Shown: one piece after another, positions 32,779 through 42,820 of the stretch
Numbering within the stretch: the stretch's first letter is position 1
Layout of the letters: each line of letters starts with the position of its first letter
NCBI GenBank assembly: GCA_964594075.1
Contig: CAZQKW010000013.1
Span: 11,264-75,263, forward strand
Source: CAZQKW01 sp964594075
GTDB lineage: Bacteria; Desulfobacterota; WTBG01; CAIYCZ01
DNA length: 64,000 bases
Direction: 5' to 3'
Made by a program: the position numbers and the translations under genes
The notes under the pieces: model-generated
Told to the model about the DNA's origin: nothing
The model's database searches: none
The model's input: the letters and a program-made list of their open reading frames with translations, nothing else

Positions 32779-34515
32779 CTATAGCTTCTTTTGCATTCTT
32801 TTAAAAATTGCTGTTTCAATAGTAAGCTCTTTGCGCTGGCGTATTCGATTCAGATGGCTTTCTATCTGCTGAGGCTCCACACCCAGATGTTCAAGGATGA
32901 TGCGGTTTAACTCGCAGCTTGCCTCAAGCTCCTCCATAACCACCGCATCAACGCCAAGCTCATAGAGCCACGGCACGTCGCGCTCAAATCTGCTTCTTAC
33001 CGCCACAAAGACGTTCGGATTCAATACCTGAACCACCCGGACAATTTGTGCCATGCTGGTGGGATCAGCAAATGTTACTACCAGGGATTTTGCCCGGCGA
33101 ATGCCGGCTTTTTTGAGTATCTCCTCATTTGCCGCATCGCCATATAAGACCGGAAAAGAAAGATTTTTTGCCTCAAGCACCAGCCGGTGATTCAATTCAA
33201 TGATAATAAACATGATGCCCTGTTCCTGAAAGGCGACCGCCAGATCCTTGCCCAGCGGCCCAAATCCGCAGAGAATGACATGATCCGCTATCTCCAGACA
33301 TGAAATATCCGACAATCCGCCGGAACGGCCGAAAGGTCTGCCAAACAAAGGTATGCGGCCTGAAATCTGCATAAGCCCGGGCAGCAGCAGGAACAAAATC
33401 GGGGTTAAAAACATGGTAAGAAAGGCGCTTGAAAGAAGCGTTTGATAGAAAAATTGGTCAATTCCTCCGCCTCTGCGGGCAATTTCAAGCAGGAGAAAAG
33501 AAAATTCGCCGATCTGGGCGAGGATAAGACCAGTAGCCAAAGCAATCCGCAGAGAATAGCCAAAGCCAATTACCACCAGCGCTGTTACCACGCAGTTTAC
33601 AATTAAAATGAGACCCACAACGGCGCAGATGAGAGTAAAATTAGATAGTGCAAACCATGGATCAAACAACAGGCCAATAGAAACAAAAAACAGGCTGACA
33701 AAAATGTGGCGAAACGCAATCGTCTCGCTGACCAGGCGGTTGCTGAAATCCGTATCGGCAAACGTGACGCCGGCAAAAAAAGCCCCGATTGCCATGGAAA
33801 GCCCGAGTTCTCCGCTTAACCATGCTTCGCCGAGAATAATCAATACCGCCGTAAGCAGGAAGATTTCCCGGCTGCGGCTTGCGGCAATGCGGTTAAAAAA
33901 ACGCCCCAGAATAAACCGGGCAAAGACCACCACGCAGCCTATGAAAAGCGCAGCTTTCATTATCGCCAGAGCCAAGGCAATAGCAACCGAACCGGTCGGT
34001 TTTCCCAGCGTGCTTATCAAAATGAGGAGCGGGACGACGGCAAGATCCTGAAACAACAGTATGGCAACCGCAATTCGTCCATACTGGGTATCAAGCTCGG
34101 CGCGATCAGTGAGATATTTCAAGACAATTGCGGTTGAACTTAACGCAACAACTGCGCCCAGAACGAAACCGGCATAATATGACCACCCGCCAAGCTGTGT
34201 AACCCAGAGGGCTATGAGGATGGATAATATGATCTGCGCCGAACCGCCGAATATGGCAATGGTGCGCAATCCCTTAAGCCGGGCAAATGAAAATTCAAGT
34301 CCAATGGAAAACATCAACAGAATGATGCCAATTGCGGCAAACGTATGGATGCGTTCGTTATCAGTGATCAGCCTCAGGCCGTGCGGCCCAATGACCACCC
34401 CGGCGAGCAAAAACCCTAAAATAACCGGCAGCTTGGCTCGTTCAAAGGCAATTGCCACTGCCGTGGCTGAACATAAAATTATCAGAAATTCAGGGAAAAA
34501 CGGATTGTCCGGCAT
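32779..34515 (-). CDS. CPA2 cation:proton antiporter with RCK_N domain (KefB-like)
   Basis: 578 residues. About 12-13 helices in residues 1-385 with the CPA2 pattern (PVILGFLLAGVVIGPHGL; LGAVVALSSTAIVLKYL; FQDLAVVPLLILIS). A TrkA-N/RCK Rossmann domain follows from about 412 (HVILCGFGPLGKDLAVAFQEQG...VLYGDAANEEILKKAGI). It probably exchanges K+ or Na+ for protons under nucleotide control. No KefF-type partner adjacent. Confidence 0.9.
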   Translation of the reverse strand: MPDNPFFPEFLIILCSATAVAIAFERAKLPVILGFLLAGVVIGPHGLRLITDNERIHTFAAIGIILLMFSIGLEFSFARLKGLRTIAIFGGSAQIILSILIALWVTQLGGWSYYAGFVLGAVVALSSTAIVLKYLTDRAELDTQYGRIAVAILLFQDLAVVPLLILISTLGKPTGSVAIALALAIMKAALFIGCVVVFARFILGRFFNRIAASRSREIFLLTAVLIILGEAWLSGELGLSMAIGAFFAGVTFADTDFSNRLVSETIAFRHIFVSLFFVSIGLLFDPWFALSNFTLICAVVGLILIVNCVVTALVVIGFGYSLRIALATGLILAQIGEFSFLLLEIARRGGGIDQFFYQTLLSSAFLTMFLTPILFLLLPGLMQISGRIPLFGRPFGRSGGLSDISCLEIADHVILCGFGPLGKDLAVAFQEQGIMFIIIELNHRLVLEAKNLSFPVLYGDAANEEILKKAGIRRAKSLVVTFADPTSMAQIVRVVQVLNPNVFVAVRSRFERDVPWLYELGVDAVVMEELEASCELNRIILEHLGVEPQQIESHLNRIRQRKELTIETAIFKRMQKKL

Positions 34516-34619
34516 AAGTTAGAATACTGCGTACATGATTAGTTGTGATTTCTCTTTACCACATGCGCAGGGGAAAGTGCAACGGGGAGAATCAGGATTC
34601 CGCCGCTGTTTATTGACCT

Positions 34620-34808
34620 CAGGGCTTTCCCCGAAATATTATATTGATGGCGATGAAGAAGCGTCTGGGGTTTTTCTCTGCCACAACAATCTTCTCATCC
34701 GCTGGCATCACAGACCGGCACCGTGCGTATTCTGCCCATGGCAGGCAGCCGGTAGAGCCTTCGTCAACGGCACTGCAGATCGCCTGAATTGCCAGGCTAA
34801 TTTTTGGG
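34620..34808 (+). repeat. Dispersed intergenic repeat R1, copy d
   Basis: CAGGGCTTTCCCCGAAATAT, GATGGCGATGAAGAAGCGTC, TGGGG, then CACCGTGCGTATTCTGCCCATG and a terminal CGCCTGAATTGCCAGGCTAA. It sits between divergent transporter genes, in the 419-bp gap 34516-34934. Confidence 0.65.
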
Positions 34809-34821
34809 ATCGTTCCAATTA

Positions 34822-34850
34822 TTGACCTTCCCTGATTTATCTTTTATAAA
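34822..34850 (+). promoter_or_regulatory. Promoter of the SLC13-type permease
   Basis: TTGACC (34822-34827), 17-nt spacer, TATAAA (34845-34850), just beyond repeat R1 copy d, about 85 nt before the start codon. Confidence 0.65.
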
Positions 34851-34934
34851 TATAATTCAGGACTCAAACCCCAAACCACAAACCTGATCAACCTGAAGCT
34901 TTTAAAGAAATATTTCTAAAAGAATGAATCACGC

Positions 34935-36710
34935 ATGAGCTTTGCATTCTTTTTCACGTCTGCGCTTCTAATATTCATGAGCATTCTGCTCATTAAAGAA
35001 TGGCTGGAAGTGGAGCTGACCCTGTTTGTGGTGCTGCTCCTTCTGCTGGCAGCCCGCATAATCACGCTTGAAGAAGCGTTTGAAGGGTTTTCCAATGAGG
35101 GTATGCTCTCGGTTGGCCTGTTGTATATTATTGCTGGAGCTCTGGAGAATACCGGTTCATTGAACCAGTTGGGCGCCTATCTGCTGGGAAACACCAGCTC
35201 ATCTGTCTTCCGCAAACTACTGCGCCTGTGCTTTCCCGCGGCAACTGCTTCGGCGTTCATTAACAACACCCCGCTGGTTGCCATGGCCATCCCGGTGGTG
35301 CGGAGCTGGGCGGACAAAAACCGCTTTCCGCTGTCAAAGCTGCTGATTCCCCTGTCGTATGCAACTATTCTGGGCGGCACCTGCACCCTGATTGGAACCA
35401 GCACCAATTTGGTGGTCCACGGCCTTCTGCTCAAAAATAAGCTGTCGGGAATGGCCTTTTTTGAAATCAGCAAGGTAGGGATACCGCTTGCCCTTGCCGG
35501 TATTTTGTTATTATGTGTTTTAAGTGCGTTGCTGCTGCCCGACCGCAAAGAGCCGCTCGTGGAGCTGGGGGAAAATACCCGTGAGTTTGTCATTGCCTTG
35601 CGGGTCACCGATGAATATGCAAACCGCGGCAAAACCATTGAGGAGGCGGGTCTGCGCCATCTCACGGGCCTGTTTTTGTTTCAAATTGAACGCGCCGGCA
35701 AAATTATCGCACCGGCGCGTCCTGACGACCAGATCTATGAAAACGACCGCCTGTTTTTCACCGGTTTGCCCAAAACAATTCTTGAACTGCAAAAAACCCC
35801 CGGTCTGGTGCTTATCAAAGACGCGTCCTTTGATTTAAAACACTACGACTCTGATGAAATAAAGACCTACGAAGCGGTTATTTCGCCCAGTTCGCCGTTG
35901 ATCGGGCAAAACGTCAGGGAAAGCAACTTCAGAACGATTTACGGTGCGGTGATTATCGCTATTCATCGCAATGGCGAACGCATCAAGAAAAAAATAGGCG
36001 ACGTTGTTCTCCGGGCCGGCGATACCCTGCTGCTGCTGGCGGATAAAGAATTTTTTAAAAAATGGTACCATTCCGTTGATTTTTATCTTGTCTCAAGCGC
36101 TGATGTGGTCAGTTCAAAATCTCGACGGCAGGGATATTTTTCATTGGCGGTGTTGGGCGGCGTGGTAATTCTGACTGTCTTTAAAATTCTGCCGCTGATT
36201 GTCGCGGCCGGTTTTGGTGCCGTTGCCCTGATCCTGACGCGCTGCATTTCGCTGGTTGAGGTAAAAAATCAGATTGATTGGCGGGTGCTTATCATTATTG
36301 CCTGCGCCTTCGGCATTTCCACCGCCATAACAAATTCAGGCATTGCGGACCTTCTTTCTCAGATTATTTTAAAATGCGCAGACTATTATGGCATCATCGG
36401 CGTTCTGGCAGGGATTTATTTTATAACCAATCTCTACACCTGTTTTATCAGCAATAATGCGGCTGCAGCACTGGTATTTCCTATTGCGTTTACCACCGCA
36501 CGTTCTCTGCACGTTGACGTTATACCGTTTGCCGTGGCAGTGGCAATTGCTGCTTCCTGCGCATTCGCCACGCCGATTGGTTATCAAACAAATATGATGG
36601 TGTATGGGCCGGGCGGTTACCGCTACACCGATTTTGTCAAAATCGGGCTGCCGCTGCAGATTGTGGTTGGAATTCTGGCGGTGCTGCTGCTGCACCGCAT
36701 CTATTTTTGA
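34935..36710 (+). CDS. SLC13-family permease with two RCK_C (TrkA-C) domains
   Basis: 591 residues. An N-terminal half of about five or six helices holds the family motif SAFINNTPLVAMAIPVV and GGTCTLIGTSTNLVVHG (Na+/anion-binding hairpin). A cytoplasmic insert (about 205-385) contains two TrkA-C domains (each ending in DRLFFTG or DTLLLLA). A second membrane half repeats the hairpin (SNNAAAALVFPIA, ATPIGYQTNMMVYGPGGY). Anion or dicarboxylate/sulfate uptake is typical; substrate unknown. No obvious ribosome site before the ATG. Confidence 0.9.
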   Translation: MSFAFFFTSALLIFMSILLIKEWLEVELTLFVVLLLLLAARIITLEEAFEGFSNEGMLSVGLLYIIAGALENTGSLNQLGAYLLGNTSSSVFRKLLRLCFPAATASAFINNTPLVAMAIPVVRSWADKNRFPLSKLLIPLSYATILGGTCTLIGTSTNLVVHGLLLKNKLSGMAFFEISKVGIPLALAGILLLCVLSALLLPDRKEPLVELGENTREFVIALRVTDEYANRGKTIEEAGLRHLTGLFLFQIERAGKIIAPARPDDQIYENDRLFFTGLPKTILELQKTPGLVLIKDASFDLKHYDSDEIKTYEAVISPSSPLIGQNVRESNFRTIYGAVIIAIHRNGERIKKKIGDVVLRAGDTLLLLADKEFFKKWYHSVDFYLVSSADVVSSKSRRQGYFSLAVLGGVVILTVFKILPLIVAAGFGAVALILTRCISLVEVKNQIDWRVLIIIACAFGISTAITNSGIADLLSQIILKCADYYGIIGVLAGIYFITNLYTCFISNNAAAALVFPIAFTTARSLHVDVIPFAVAVAIAASCAFATPIGYQTNMMVYGPGGYRYTDFVKIGLPLQIVVGILAVLLLHRIYF

Positions 36711-39196
36711 TGGCCTACCCCGCACACCTCGCCGCTGAACCCGAGGTTCACGGCAAGATTCGCCAGCGCCTGCGCAATGGTTTGCTGATCTTCACTGCCG
36801 CCGGATACTTTTTCCGGTCTGGCGCCAACGCGGTTTTTTAATGTCTCATAAAAAAGGTTTTGCACGTCAGTGAGGTCTATGCGCAGGTCTAATTCGCGGA
36901 TAAATGCCAAAAAGCGCTCGATCTCTTCAATCGCGGCACGCGAAACATCCTGTTTAAGGTCTATGATTTTCTGTTTCAAAACATGGCACAGTATCCGCTC
37001 GGCATGCGCTGTCCGCAAAGAATAGCCGAACTGGTGCGCCTGTTGCAAGATGCCTTTTGCAATCCCTCTTTTTTCTAATTCCCCGATCTGCTCGCCATAC
37101 TGCTCAATTTCCCTTTCCAGCCGGTTGCTCAGCGTATGTTCGGCCGCAATTTTAAATTCTGGCGGTATAATTAATCCCTCGCGCAGCGCAGCCTCAACTG
37201 TTTCCCGATTATCATCAAAAGCTCGGGCAAGCATATCATGGTATGCCGTAATTTCTTTATCTATGATCAGGCGCAGCACCGCCTGTTTGGCTTCCGGAAG
37301 CAGATCATGCAACGAGTAACAGTGCTCGCCGCCAAGTTTCTCGAGATCCTGAAAAATAGTTTCGGGACTGGCGTCAAACGCCGCCATAAGCTCATTTTGC
37401 AGGGACAAAACATCACCGGTCTGCGACACGGGCACCACAGCGCACTTGAAATAGTAGCTGCCCTGATATGCCAACGCAAAGAAAAAAGCGCGCGTTTCAG
37501 TGGTAAGAGAGGAGACGGTGTGCGCGCGGCCCGCAAAGAGAAATGCTTTTCCCTTGGTTTTTTTATGATGGTCCATGAGGTCAATCTGATAGGTATAAAA
37601 CAGTTCGCTTCGGGGAACGGCTTCTTTTAACGCCGTGAGCATGAGAAACTGGTGCACAATCTTTTCCACGCTCATGCGGGCCGGCTTGATGGTTCGGTAA
37701 TAAATGTCCGTGCCGGTCCCCAACCCGGCTATATTGCTCTGTGCCGCTGCCAGGTGTGCCGCAAAGGGAATCTCAAGGTCTTCGGCCGTAAATGATTCCG
37801 CCAGATACAGCGCCCGGTCTGCACACATCAGTATCTGGGCGGTCTCAATGCCGCTCACATCGTCAAAAAACCATCCGCAACTGGTAAACATGAGCTGCGT
37901 GTGCCGCTGCATTTCAAGCAGTTTCAGCGCGTCAATCTGTTCTTCGCGGGTCAGGGTTCGCAGTGCAGTGCGGGACAGGAAGCGCGTAATAGTCTCGGCG
38001 CGCCGATCCATAATGATGGATATATAGTCGTTGCGCGCGGCCCAGGGATCTTGAAAAAATCCGGCCCCGCGGGATGCAAAGAGCACCGCCAGTTTATCGC
38101 GCAACAGGTTCAGAGCATCGCGCAATGGTTTTCGCCACCGCTGATTCCAGGGGCTTTGCCAGTTCACCTTGCACCCGCAGTCATCTTTCCACCGGCTGAC
38201 GCCGTGAGCGCAGCTCCACGACGTGCCTTCGTGGTGCGGCCCGGGTTTTAATGCAACCTCCCATTCCGGCGGAAACTGCGCCAGAAACGCACCGTAATTA
38301 GTAACCGTGAAGCCGTGCCGCTGTGTTGCTTTTCGCAGCGCATACGCCAAAGCCATTTCGCCGAATTTTCGGTGATGGCCGTAGGTCTCGCCATCGGTTG
38401 CAACGTTGACCAGTTGGGCCCGCTGCTCGCCCGAATTGAAGGCCTGATTCAGCCGTTCTGCAAACCGGTCTCCGTCATCGAGCAGATTGCCAAAACTTAT
38501 TTCTCCGGACAAAGCGGCATTAAAGAAAAAAACATCAAGGTAAGGGCGGGGAACTTTTGCACCATCTTTTTTCACGAAACAGCGATACGGCCTGGTGGTA
38601 TCTATGCTGCCGTCGGCAACATTTTTCCAGGCGCCGCCGCTGAGTTTCCTGACGCTCTGCGCCTGTGTCGGTGACAGGATAATCCAGGAGATGCCGTGTT
38701 TAATAAGCGCCTCCACGGTTTCCTCATCAACGGCTGTTTCGGGCAGCCACATGGCGTGCGGTGCGCGGCCAAACCGGCGTTTAAAGTCTTCTATTCCCCA
38801 TATAATCTGCGTTTCTTTGTCCCGGTCGTTGGCCAGCGGCAAGATAATATGATTGTATGCCTGGGCAATGGCATTGCCGTGGCCCAGGCGCCGCATACTT
38901 TCACGATCCGCTGCCAGAATGTGCCGGTATACATCCGGGGCTTTCTTTTCCAGCCAGCTCAGCAGCGTCGGCCCGAAGTTAAAACTGATCTGCTCATAAT
39001 TATTGACGATGTCGGTAATCCGATTATGCGCGTCAACAATGCGCGCATGGCAGTTCGGTTCGTAGCACTCCTTCAGGATCCGCTCGTTCCAGTCATGAAA
39101 CGGCGCCGCGCTGTCCTGCCGCTCAATCTCTTCAATCCAGGGGTTCTCGCGCGGCGGTTGATAGAAATGTCCGTGAATACAAAGATATTTGGTCAT
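36701..39196 (-). CDS. GH57-family glycoside hydrolase with DUF3536
   Basis: 831 residues. N-terminus CIHGHFYQPPRENPWIEEIE and HARIVDAHNRITDIVNNYEQISFNFGPTLLSW are the GH57 signature of this subgroup; APHAMWLPETAVDEETVEALI and LVNVATDGETYGHHRKFGEMAL hold likely catalytic acid residues (Glu near 165 and the Asp/Glu of ATDGETYG). The C-terminal half is the DUF3536 region. Relatives are putative alpha-amylase or glucan-branching-like enzymes. Placed directly downstream of glgA, so a role in glycogen metabolism is likely. Its 3' end overlaps the SLC13 gene by 10 nt. Confidence 0.9.
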   Translation of the reverse strand: MTKYLCIHGHFYQPPRENPWIEEIERQDSAAPFHDWNERILKECYEPNCHARIVDAHNRITDIVNNYEQISFNFGPTLLSWLEKKAPDVYRHILAADRESMRRLGHGNAIAQAYNHIILPLANDRDKETQIIWGIEDFKRRFGRAPHAMWLPETAVDEETVEALIKHGISWIILSPTQAQSVRKLSGGAWKNVADGSIDTTRPYRCFVKKDGAKVPRPYLDVFFFNAALSGEISFGNLLDDGDRFAERLNQAFNSGEQRAQLVNVATDGETYGHHRKFGEMALAYALRKATQRHGFTVTNYGAFLAQFPPEWEVALKPGPHHEGTSWSCAHGVSRWKDDCGCKVNWQSPWNQRWRKPLRDALNLLRDKLAVLFASRGAGFFQDPWAARNDYISIIMDRRAETITRFLSRTALRTLTREEQIDALKLLEMQRHTQLMFTSCGWFFDDVSGIETAQILMCADRALYLAESFTAEDLEIPFAAHLAAAQSNIAGLGTGTDIYYRTIKPARMSVEKIVHQFLMLTALKEAVPRSELFYTYQIDLMDHHKKTKGKAFLFAGRAHTVSSLTTETRAFFFALAYQGSYYFKCAVVPVSQTGDVLSLQNELMAAFDASPETIFQDLEKLGGEHCYSLHDLLPEAKQAVLRLIIDKEITAYHDMLARAFDDNRETVEAALREGLIIPPEFKIAAEHTLSNRLEREIEQYGEQIGELEKRGIAKGILQQAHQFGYSLRTAHAERILCHVLKQKIIDLKQDVSRAAIEEIERFLAFIRELDLRIDLTDVQNLFYETLKNRVGARPEKVSGGSEDQQTIAQALANLAVNLGFSGEVCGVGHQK

Positions 39197-39290
39197 AAGG
39201 AGTAATAGCGGCTTTTAGATTGTGAATCTTAAAAATGATTGTTTCTCATTCAGCATTCTGCATCCAGCCATCCGCATGGCACAAATTTTT

Positions 39291-40772
39291 TCACCCTATT
39301 GACTTTTCTTCTCTCTTTACCTTCTGTATCGCCGTGCCATACAGCTCCAGATACTGCCGGGCCGACTGCTCCCAGGAAAAGTCATACGCCATGCAGTTTT
39401 TAACCAGCCGGCTCCATTCTGCCATGTTGGCATACAGGGTCAGCGCCCGCTGAATTGCATGGGAAAAATCGTCCGCACGGTATTCCGTAAATTTGAAACC
39501 GTTGCCCTGTCCGGTGCGCTCATCATAATCCATGATCGTGTCGTCAAGCCCGCCGGTAGCCCTGACAACCGGAACCGTGCCGTATTTAAGGCTGTAAATC
39601 TGATTCAACCCGCACGGCTCATACCGCGACGGCATCAGAAATATATCGCATCCCGCTTCTATTTTATGAGCTAAGGCATTGTTATAGGCAATTTTTATAC
39701 CGGCTTTCCGGGGGTATTTTTGTGCGATGGCCAGAAAAAGATCGTGATATTTCTGCTCGCCGGTTCCCAGCAATACAAAGCCGAGGTCTATGGCCATAAG
39801 CTGATCAATTATTGCGGCTAACAAATCAAAGCCTTTCTGATCTGCAAGCCGCGAGATAACACCCAGAAGCGGTCGTGATCCAAGCCGGGCCGGCAGGTTG
39901 TAGTCCTTCAGCACATCTTTCTTGCAGAGGTGCTTGCCGGAGAGATCGGCGCTGGTGTAATGAGCCGCGATATAACGATCTGTGGCCGGATTCCATTCAT
40001 CATAGTCAACACCATTGAGAATGCCATACAGGTCGGCTCTGCGCCGGGCAAGAATACCCTCCATCCCGTAGCCAAATTCAGGTGTCTGGATTTCCTGGCT
40101 GTATTTTCGGCTCACCGTATTGATCACATCGGAAAATATGAGCGCCCCTTTGAGAATGCTCATGTTCCCCCAGTATTCAAGCCCGTCAATGCCAAATAAC
40201 CATTCGGGAAGTCCCGTGAGACTAAAGGCATTCTTATCAAATAAGCCCTGATAGGCAATATTATGAATGGTAAAGACGGATGCGGTATTTGAAAAACCGG
40301 GCTGGTTCCGATAGCTGGTTTTTAAATACACCGGCACCAGACCCGCCTGCCAGTCATGGCAGTGAACAATATCGGGCGCATAGCCAAGTTTTATGCAAGC
40401 TTCAAGCGCACAGCGTGAAAAGAAGATGAACCGCTGTGCATTGTCCCGATAGTCGCCCTGGGCAGTGCCATACAGGTTACCGCGATCAAAAAATTCGTCG
40501 CATTTGACAAGATATACCGGCACGGTGTTGTTAAGCCGTGTTTCCCAGATATCTCCCGCATAGGTGGTGGCGCCAACCGGTATTTGTATGCCGCTGGCAA
40601 CCAGGGTTCGCTCTGTTGCGACGCTTTCCACCATGCGGTAAAAAGGCATTATGATGCGAATATCGCAGCCCAACGAACGCAGCGCAACGGGCAGTGTTCC
40701 CGCAACATCTGCAAGACCGCCGGTTTTGGCAAACGGCACGACTTCAGGAGAAACAAAAAGCACTTTATACAT
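39291..40772 (-). CDS. glgA: Glycogen synthase (ADP-glucose type)
   Basis: 493 residues, typical of GlgA (about 480). GT5 features: VSPEVVPFAKTGGLADV with the ADP-glucose-binding Lys16 and KTGGL; TIHNIAYQG; GVISRLADQKGFDLL; and the C-terminal MPSRYEPCGLNQIYSLKYGTVPVVRATGGL acceptor/donor site. Transfers glucose from ADP-glucose to the non-reducing end of glucans. glgC and glgB are not in the window. 94 nt upstream of the GH57 gene on the same strand. Confidence 0.96.
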   Translation of the reverse strand: MYKVLFVSPEVVPFAKTGGLADVAGTLPVALRSLGCDIRIIMPFYRMVESVATERTLVASGIQIPVGATTYAGDIWETRLNNTVPVYLVKCDEFFDRGNLYGTAQGDYRDNAQRFIFFSRCALEACIKLGYAPDIVHCHDWQAGLVPVYLKTSYRNQPGFSNTASVFTIHNIAYQGLFDKNAFSLTGLPEWLFGIDGLEYWGNMSILKGALIFSDVINTVSRKYSQEIQTPEFGYGMEGILARRRADLYGILNGVDYDEWNPATDRYIAAHYTSADLSGKHLCKKDVLKDYNLPARLGSRPLLGVISRLADQKGFDLLAAIIDQLMAIDLGFVLLGTGEQKYHDLFLAIAQKYPRKAGIKIAYNNALAHKIEAGCDIFLMPSRYEPCGLNQIYSLKYGTVPVVRATGGLDDTIMDYDERTGQGNGFKFTEYRADDFSHAIQRALTLYANMAEWSRLVKNCMAYDFSWEQSARQYLELYGTAIQKVKREEKSIG

Positions 40773-40894
40773 CGCAATACCTCCACTTGTTGGAGTGACA
40801 CGGGACTCGTATGTCTCGTGACCCGGGGATTTAACCCTGTTCCTTTCCCCGGTATAACCTTTTAACCTCTGAGCTTTTTTTCTGCCCTTTCTGC

Positions 40895-42112
40895 CTATTC
40901 ATACCGTAACGCCTCAATGGGGTTCATCCGCGATGCCTTGATTGCCGGATACAGGCCGAAAAAAATTCCCACGGAAGCGGCGAAAAGGGATGAAACCAAA
41001 ATTGCAAGCAGTGAAATCGGCGTTGGCCATTCCGCTAAGCGCGCGATAACGGCGGTCAGACCAATGCCCAGAATAATCCCCGCGGCGCCGCCAATGAGGC
41101 TTAAAAGCACCGCTTCCAATAAAAACTGCGTGAGAATGTCCGCCGGCCGCGCCCCTACCGACATGCGAATGCCGATTTCTCGGGTGCGTTCGGTAACCGA
41201 TACCAGCATGATATTCATAATGCCGATGCCGCCCACAACCAGCGATATGGATGCGATACTGCCCAATAACAACGTCAGGATGCCGGTAATCGTATTAAAC
41301 GTTTCCGTAAGGTCAGCAAGGTTTCGTACGGTAAAATCGTCATCTTCGCCTTCGGGTATCGCATGGCGCTGTCGGAGCAGCGTGCGGATCTGGTCCTGCG
41401 CCTGAGGGATCAGTTCGTTGGATACTGCCGATACCATAATCATGGAGAGATAGGTGATACCCATCAGCCGCTTTTGTGCCGTCGTGTAAGGTACTATAAT
41501 CGTGTCGTCCTGATCCTGGCCAAATGTGGTTTGGCCCTTTTCTGTCAGCACTCCAATAACCCGGAATGGTATTCGTTTCACCCTGATTATCTGGCCCACT
41601 GGATTCTGCACGCCAAACAGCTTTTCGGCAACGGTTTTCCCCAGAACACAGACCTTTGCGGCCGCCTTGACATCCTGCAAGGTAAAAAACTCGCCCCGCA
41701 CGAGCGCCCAGTTTTTAATAAGCTGAAAATCGGGGTTGGTGCCCATGATCGAGGTCCCCCAGTTCTGGTTTTGAAATACTGCCTGAGCGGCCGTGCTGAC
41801 CACCGGGGTCACCAGTTGCACGGCAGGGCACTCATCAATAATAGCCTGCGCGTCGCTGTCAACCAGCGTGGTCACGGTTCCAAAGCCGGTTCTCATACCG
41901 CCCTTGGTCATACTGCCAGGGAAAATAATAATCATATTGGTGCCCAGCCCGCTGATGGCTTTCTCAATGGCAACCTGCGCACCGCTGCCGATATTGACCA
42001 TGGTGATAACCGCGCACACCCCAATCACCACGCCTAACACGGTCAGAACAGACCGCAGCTTGTTTCTCAAAATGGCCCGCAGGGCGACTCTGATGGTGGC
42101 AAAAATCTCCAT
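40895..42112 (-). CDS. MacB-type ABC transporter permease
   Basis: 405 residues from ATG 42112 (a GTG at 42118 is possible). One N-terminal helix (NKLRSVLTVLGVVIGVCAVITMVNIG), a large periplasmic domain (about 45-270), and three C-terminal helices with the FtsX signature GIGIMNIMLVSVTERTREIGIRMSVGARPADI. Works with the ATPase and MacA-like protein next to it. Such pumps export macrolides, peptides or lipoprotein-linked cargo by a mechanotransmission mechanism. Confidence 0.92.
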   Translation of the reverse strand: MEIFATIRVALRAILRNKLRSVLTVLGVVIGVCAVITMVNIGSGAQVAIEKAISGLGTNMIIIFPGSMTKGGMRTGFGTVTTLVDSDAQAIIDECPAVQLVTPVVSTAAQAVFQNQNWGTSIMGTNPDFQLIKNWALVRGEFFTLQDVKAAAKVCVLGKTVAEKLFGVQNPVGQIIRVKRIPFRVIGVLTEKGQTTFGQDQDDTIIVPYTTAQKRLMGITYLSMIMVSAVSNELIPQAQDQIRTLLRQRHAIPEGEDDDFTVRNLADLTETFNTITGILTLLLGSIASISLVVGGIGIMNIMLVSVTERTREIGIRMSVGARPADILTQFLLEAVLLSLIGGAAGIILGIGLTAVIARLAEWPTPISLLAILVSSLFAASVGIFFGLYPAIKASRMNPIEALRYE

Positions 42113-42118
42113 ACGCAC

Positions 42119-42802
42119 CTATTGATCGCTCATGATGATGCCGTCGCGAAACTGCACCACGCGTTTTGCGTACCGGGCAATGTCCGGTTCATGGGTCACC
42201 AGGATAATGGTTATGCCGTTGCTTACATTCAGGTCCTGCACGATATTCATGATTTCCACACTGGTTTTGGTGTCAAGGTTGCCGGTCGGTTCATCGGCAA
42301 GAATAAGTGCGGGGCTGTTGACCAGCGCGCGGGCGATCGCGACCCGCTGCTGCTCGCCGCCTGAAAGCTGATTGGACAGGTTGTGCATTCGCTCTTTCAG
42401 CCCAACCCGCGCCAAGGCTTCCACCGCGCGTTTGCGCCGTTGCGACGGCGCAATTTTACTGTAAAGCAGCGGCAGCTCAACGTTTTCCAAAGCGCTGGTG
42501 CGGGAAAGCAGATTGAAATTCTGAAACACAAATCCAATCTTTTTGTTGCGTATGTCGGCAAGCTGGTTAGGCGTCAGGGACGACACCTCTACGCCTTCAA
42601 TAAACAGCTTCCCCTGGGTAGGTGTGTCAAGACAGCCCAACAGGTTCATGAAGGTTGATTTACCCGAACCGGAAGGACCCATGATGGCAACGAATTCTCC
42701 GGCAGCAACCTGCAGAGAGACGCCCCGCAGGGCATGAACTTCCGCATGCCCGTCTAAACGATAAATTTTGTGCAGATTTTCGGCGCGGATGAAATTGTTC
42801 AC
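42119..42802 (-). CDS. ABC transporter ATP-binding protein (MacB/LolD type)
   Basis: 227 residues. Walker A GPSGSGKST, Q-loop FQNFNLLSRTSALENVELPL, signature LSGGEQQRVAIARAL, Walker B LILADEPTGNLD, H-loop VTHEPD. The 'ENVELPLLYS' and 'EPTGNLD' forms are characteristic of the MacB/LolD subfamily. Its stop nearly abuts the permease start and it follows the MacA-like gene by 18 nt, so all three are co-transcribed. Confidence 0.95.
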   Translation of the reverse strand: MNNFIRAENLHKIYRLDGHAEVHALRGVSLQVAAGEFVAIMGPSGSGKSTFMNLLGCLDTPTQGKLFIEGVEVSSLTPNQLADIRNKKIGFVFQNFNLLSRTSALENVELPLLYSKIAPSQRRKRAVEALARVGLKERMHNLSNQLSGGEQQRVAIARALVNSPALILADEPTGNLDTKTSVEIMNIVQDLNVSNGITIILVTHEPDIARYAKRVVQFRDGIIMSDQ

Positions 42803-42820
42803 GCTCGGTTGTCCGGTATA

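Noticed and set aside
32382..32819. Longer 145-aa start for the rubredoxin-like protein
   Set aside because: The extension overlaps the antiporter gene and lacks a ribosome site; ATG 32699 has GAAAGGAG.
34535..34825. 96-aa plus-strand ORF
   Set aside because: It is read through repeat R1 copy d; the IDGDEEASG-like peptide recurs only because the DNA repeat does, and the rest is not conserved between copies.
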